From Clostridiales bacterium (GTDB lineage Bacteria; Bacillota; Clostridia; UBA1381), in NCBI GenBank assembly GCA_003453455.1, contig DMLG01000093.1, forward strand, positions 1 through 8,865: DNA of 8,865 nucleotides, written 5' to 3'. Positions 6,192 to 8,865 of the stretch are shown piece by piece. The stretch's first letter is position 1, and each line of letters begins with the position of its first letter. Made by a program: the position numbers and the translations under genes. The notes beneath the pieces are model-generated. The model worked only from the letters and a program-made list of their open reading frames with translations. It ran no database searches and was not told the origin of the DNA.

Positions 6192-8426
6192 TTACCTTGT
6201 TTTTGCACCCATTTCTTTTAGGGTTTTCTTTCTTTTATACATAAGTGTATCCGCTCTTTCAATAACAGAACTTATACTTTTATCTTGATTTTGTACATAA
6301 TCAGACATTCCGCAGGCTATGACAACGCCCCCGTCTTTCACTGCATTTTCCGATGCCTTATTAAGTTTGTCAATAATATCATTTCTCTCAAGATAGTCAG
6401 ATGCCGTAAGTATAACCGCAAATTCATCTCCGCCTATTCTGAATACAGGGCTGTGAGCAAAATGTTCGCATATGATATTGCTTGCAGATTTTATATATTC
6501 ATCTCCTGCCTTATGCCCCATAGTGTCGTTTATCAGTTTAAGTTCGTTAACATCGCATATAACGACAGAAAACTCATTTATAAGTCCTGCAACGATTTCC
6601 TCATCCATTATCCTTGCACTGTCCGCAAATGCGCGTCTGCTCTTTACACCTGTAAGAGGGTCAATATTCGCTGTATTTTTAGCAATCTCGAGTGCCTTTT
6701 CATTTTCGCGTATTCTAGAACGCATCAAAGTATAGTTATTTAGCAAAATTGATATTGAAACGGCAAAAAATCCTGTGACTACGGTTATATTTTTCATACT
6801 TGCAAAACGTATTTTGCGCATTGTGTCTCCAAAAAATCCGTCTGTTGTTCGAGCGTTCCCGCTTTCTGCCAAAAAGTCCGTATAGTGTTTTATTACGCTG
6901 TTCATAGCATCATTGGTAATTGACAATGTTGACTTGCTCAGCCATACCAAAGATGTGAAAAGTATAAGTGAAAGTAATGCTATCCATACTACTATTGATG
7001 TTCCGAATCGGTTTTTCTCATCTTTTTTGAGAATATATCGGAAGAAAATAAAACCGAATATTGCCCATACTGTGAATAGGAAGTAGGATTCCTTTTCAAT
7101 AGAACCCATCACAAAAAGCTCAGGAATCAGAAGATACAGCCCCACCGATATCATAAGCACTACTCCCGCAATGCCCGTACGAGCTATTAGCTTATTATGT
7201 TCGTTCTGAGCGAGTTTCAGTGCAGAAGCTGAAACAAATCCGTAAATAATCGTTGCACCTATTGTAGTAACATCAACAATCCAACCTATTGCCGTTCTTC
7301 CGAAAAACGGTATTATAAGGGAAAGTGTTCCAACAAGTATAATTGCATTCTTTGGCGTGTTGTTATTATTGAGTTCTGCAAAGCGCTCAGGCAATATATC
7401 GTCCTTCGCTTGCGCATAGAACAGTCTGCTTATAGCAAGCATATTCCCGAAAAGACTGGTGAATATAAGCGACAAGAGGGACAACACCAAAATTGCAATT
7501 CCGTATTTTCCCATATAATGACCTGCGGCATAAAATGCAGGAAGCGCCTTAATACCTTCTAAATTACCCAAGTCCTTTATATAATCAAACCAAGTTGCAT
7601 ATTCGGGCGGATATGCAGTTACCGAAAGGATGGTAATAAATATGTAAAGAGCAGTTGAAGTCAGCACTGCCCGAATAAATATCTTCATAATTTTATTTTC
7701 ACCGAAAGAAAACTCCTCGGATGCATGCGATATGCTTTCAAAGCCTATAAATGCCCACGGTGATATGCACGCTATGCGGATTATCTGTGATACAGCGCTG
7801 CCTTCCTGGACAAACAGCGGTTCATAGCTGTAACCGCTCCCACCGCATTTGAGAATTGCTCCAAAAAAACATATGGATATACCCAATGTAAGAATTACCG
7901 CCATTCCCGCCATTAAATATCCAATAACTTTTTTGAATTTTATGCAAAGTAATGAAAATGCCAAAATTGCTACAATTGTTAAAAGCATTTCGCCAATATA
8001 GACATCATATCCGAAGATCGAATACATATATCCGAATCTAAATATATCCCCGAAAAAAAATCTTGCAAAAAGCGGCAGCGAAGTCGCGTTTGCCCAAAAA
8101 ATAGAAAGGTATGTTAAACCAAGAAACCAGCCTGTCAAAAAGCCTTGATCATATCCAAACACTTCTTTTGCATATGTATATGCTCCGCCAGCATCAGGAT
8201 AATGCTGCATCAGGTAAAAGTAGTTTTTGCTTATTATAAGCATTACTATTGCGCCTATCAGTATTCCCAAAACACTCCCAAGAGGCCCTGCATGCAAAAG
8301 ATAGTTATTACTTGTTACCACAAGCGAACCCCAACCTATGGTAGTGCCCAAAGAAAGCGACCAGACAGCCACAGGAGAAAGATACGGCATAAGACCTTTT
8401 TCTTTACCGTTATTTGCGTTTTTCAT
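6192..8426 (-). CDS. APC-superfamily amino acid permease fused to a GGDEF diguanylate cyclase
   Basis: A 744-residue membrane protein. Residues about 15-467 match an APC-type amino acid permease with some 12 helices: the helix-1 substrate loop GTTIGWG (27-33), PDAGGAYTYAKE (77-88) after helix 2, and the helix-6 motif SPWAFIGFES...EE (222-238). Two additional helices (about 476-496 and 546-564) enclose an extracytoplasmic stretch of about 48 residues. A charged helical linker (570-587) leads into a GGDEF domain with DPLTGVKSR (589-597), metal ligand D625 in VICDVNEL and intact GGDEF at 665-669. The inhibitory RxxD is absent. Topology is consistent: N-terminus inside, 14 helices, cyclase inside. 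Plain permeases are about 450-500 residues, so this is a real fusion. It may transport, or use the permease fold as a receptor. Start ATG 8426 has GGGGTGG eight bases upstream; a GTG at 8438 would add four residues. It has its own promoter. Confidence 0.9.
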   Translation of the reverse strand: MKNANNGKEKGLMPYLSPVAVWSLSLGTTIGWGSLVVTSNNYLLHAGPLGSVLGILIGAIVMLIISKNYFYLMQHYPDAGGAYTYAKEVFGYDQGFLTGWFLGLTYLSIFWANATSLPLFARFFFGDIFRFGYMYSIFGYDVYIGEMLLTIVAILAFSLLCIKFKKVIGYLMAGMAVILTLGISICFFGAILKCGGSGYSYEPLFVQEGSAVSQIIRIACISPWAFIGFESISHASEEFSFGENKIMKIFIRAVLTSTALYIFITILSVTAYPPEYATWFDYIKDLGNLEGIKALPAFYAAGHYMGKYGIAILVLSLLSLIFTSLFGNMLAISRLFYAQAKDDILPERFAELNNNNTPKNAIILVGTLSLIIPFFGRTAIGWIVDVTTIGATIIYGFVSASALKLAQNEHNKLIARTGIAGVVLMISVGLYLLIPELFVMGSIEKESYFLFTVWAIFGFIFFRYILKKDEKNRFGTSIVVWIALLSLILFTSLVWLSKSTLSITNDAMNSVIKHYTDFLAESGNARTTDGFFGDTMRKIRFASMKNITVVTGFFAVSISILLNNYTLMRSRIRENEKALEIAKNTANIDPLTGVKSRRAFADSARIMDEEIVAGLINEFSVVICDVNELKLINDTMGHKAGDEYIKSASNIICEHFAHSPVFRIGGDEFAVILTASDYLERNDIIDKLNKASENAVKDGGVVIACGMSDYVQNQDKSISSVIERADTLMYKRKKTLKEMGAKTR

Positions 8427-8434
8427 TATAATTA

Positions 8435-8441
8435 CCACCCC
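8435..8441 (-). promoter_or_regulatory. Ribosome binding site of the permease-GGDEF gene
   Basis: GGGGTGG lies eight bases before ATG 8426. The alternative GTG (8438-8436) lies inside this site, so the ATG is the better start. Confidence 0.55.
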
Positions 8442-8468
8442 GAATAAATATTAAATGTATACCTTTTT

Positions 8469-8497
8469 ATTTTATCAAAAACCCTCGAAAAATGCAA
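8469..8497 (-). promoter_or_regulatory. Sigma-A promoter of the permease-GGDEF gene
   Basis: On the minus strand: TTGCAT (8497-8492, weak -35), a 17-base spacer, then TGATAAAAT, an extended -10 with TAAAAT at 8474-8469. The expected start is near 8462, giving a leader of about 36 bases. The DNA upstream of the -35 is very AT-rich and could act as an UP element. The 11-base core TGATAAAATAA is the same as in the promoter at 6123-6151. Confidence 0.65.
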
Positions 8498-8549
8498 TAA
8501 CTCGGCAAATTTAATTTTAAATCGAAATTTCAGCAATTAATGCGCTTTT

Positions 8550-8602
8550 GGAAAACAAAGAGCCACGAACTGAACACTTGCCTGTTCAAATTCGTGGCTC
8601 TT
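8550..8602 (-). terminator. Rho-independent terminator ahead of the permease gene
   Basis: Minus-strand transcripts would form a 12-bp outer stem (8602-8591 with 8569-8558, containing GAGCCACGAA) plus an inner 5-bp stem (8587-8583 with 8576-8572) and a six-base loop. A TTTGTTTT-type tract follows at 8559-8552. On the plus strand the sequence after the stem is not U-rich, so it acts leftward. It ends the unit carrying the two tiny reading frames at 8623-8795 and isolates the permease gene from upstream transcription. Confidence 0.85.
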
Positions 8603-8622
8603 ATAATATGTCAAGAACTCAA

Positions 8623-8670
8623 TCAAATTTTGGCGCTTTTATCTCGTTTATAGGCATTATCTAATCCCAT
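8623..8670 (-). CDS. Possible 15-residue micro-peptide
   Basis: A very short frame reading MGLDNAYKRDKSAKI, starting at ATG 8670 with GGAGGG eight bases upstream (8684-8679) and stopping at TGA 8623, just before the terminator. The good ribosome binding site is the only evidence for translation. The peptide is basic and soluble, with no recognised family. It could be a remnant of a larger gene, and chance is quite possible. Confidence 0.2.
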   Translation of the reverse strand: MGLDNAYKRDKSAKI

Positions 8671-8696
8671 TCATAATACCCTCCACAAAAACTTGG

Positions 8697-8795
8697 TTAA
8701 ATCATCAACATTATGCGATATTCCACAGTAGTTATGTCTTTATCTATAATGATTTTGTTTAATATGTTTGTAAAATTATTTTTTAATTTTGGCAT
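8697..8795 (-). CDS. Short 32-residue reading frame with strong ribosome binding site, possible gene remnant
   Basis: The frame starts at ATG 8795 with a perfect GGAGG seven bases upstream (8807-8803) and stops at TAA 8697. The peptide begins MPKLKNNFTNILNKIIIDKD and ends with TTVEYRIMLMI. The order F..I.N..I.DK.I...EYR..L resembles the N-terminus of phage or plasmid helix-turn-helix replication proteins, where a similar start leads into a winged helix. If so, this is a truncated relic, since the stop falls where the helical domain should continue. That resemblance is from memory and weak. It forms a small unit with the next frame and the terminator at 8550-8602. No promoter can be assigned in the 70 bases before the window edge. 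Confidence 0.35.
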   Translation of the reverse strand: MPKLKNNFTNILNKIIIDKDITTVEYRIMLMI

Positions 8796-8865
8796 TTTAT
8801 TTCCTCCGTTTCTGTAAATAAAAAAAATCCATATCATTTTGATACAGCCGATTTGTTTTGTATTG

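Noticed and set aside
8832..8844. Short inverted repeat TATCA-TTT-TGATA, considered as an operator for the micro-frame unit.
   Set aside because: Five-base AT-rich arms are expected by chance in such AT-rich DNA, and no promoter can be placed next to it.

Overview
The window reads as low-GC Firmicutes DNA, most likely from a Clostridia (Lachnospiraceae/Oscillospiraceae-type) bacterium. The evidence is the AT-rich base composition, strong GGAGG-type ribosome binding sites, sigma-A promoters with extended -10 boxes, and protein families that look clostridial. No species can be named from the sequence. Every supported gene lies on the minus strand, so transcription runs from the right end to the left end.

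Right edge (about 8550-8865): two very short reading frames with strong Shine-Dalgarno sites, followed by a clear rho-independent terminator. These look like a remnant or micro-gene unit unrelated to the rest. Next comes a promoter at 8469-8497 that drives a single large gene (6192-8426). This gene encodes an APC-superfamily amino-acid-permease-like membrane protein with an extra two-helix segment and a C-terminal GGDEF diguanylate cyclase domain. It is the most unusual gene here: a possible transporter-type receptor wired directly to c-di-GMP synthesis.

Middle (3678-6151): a near-consensus promoter with a perfect 16-bp palindrome just after the expected transcription start. It precedes a response regulator with an HD-GYP c-di-GMP phosphodiesterase domain, then a membrane GGDEF diguanylate cyclase with an extracytoplasmic sensor region. 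The two genes are only five bases apart.

Left part (1-3649): with no visible terminator in between, four polysaccharide genes follow. They are a polyprenyl-phosphate sugar-1-phosphate transferase that starts the repeat unit, a family-2 glycosyltransferase, an O-antigen polymerase/ligase-type membrane protein, and the first 65 codons of a probable chain-length-determinant (Wzz-like) protein that runs off the left edge. Overlaps or gaps of at most 28 bases suggest one operon of at least six genes.

Together the window suggests a c-di-GMP control module (two predicted cyclases, one predicted phosphodiesterase) physically joined to an exopolysaccharide or capsule assembly operon. Both cyclases keep GGDEF but lack the usual RxxD product-inhibition site. 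All functions are inferred from motifs read by eye; no database search was possible.
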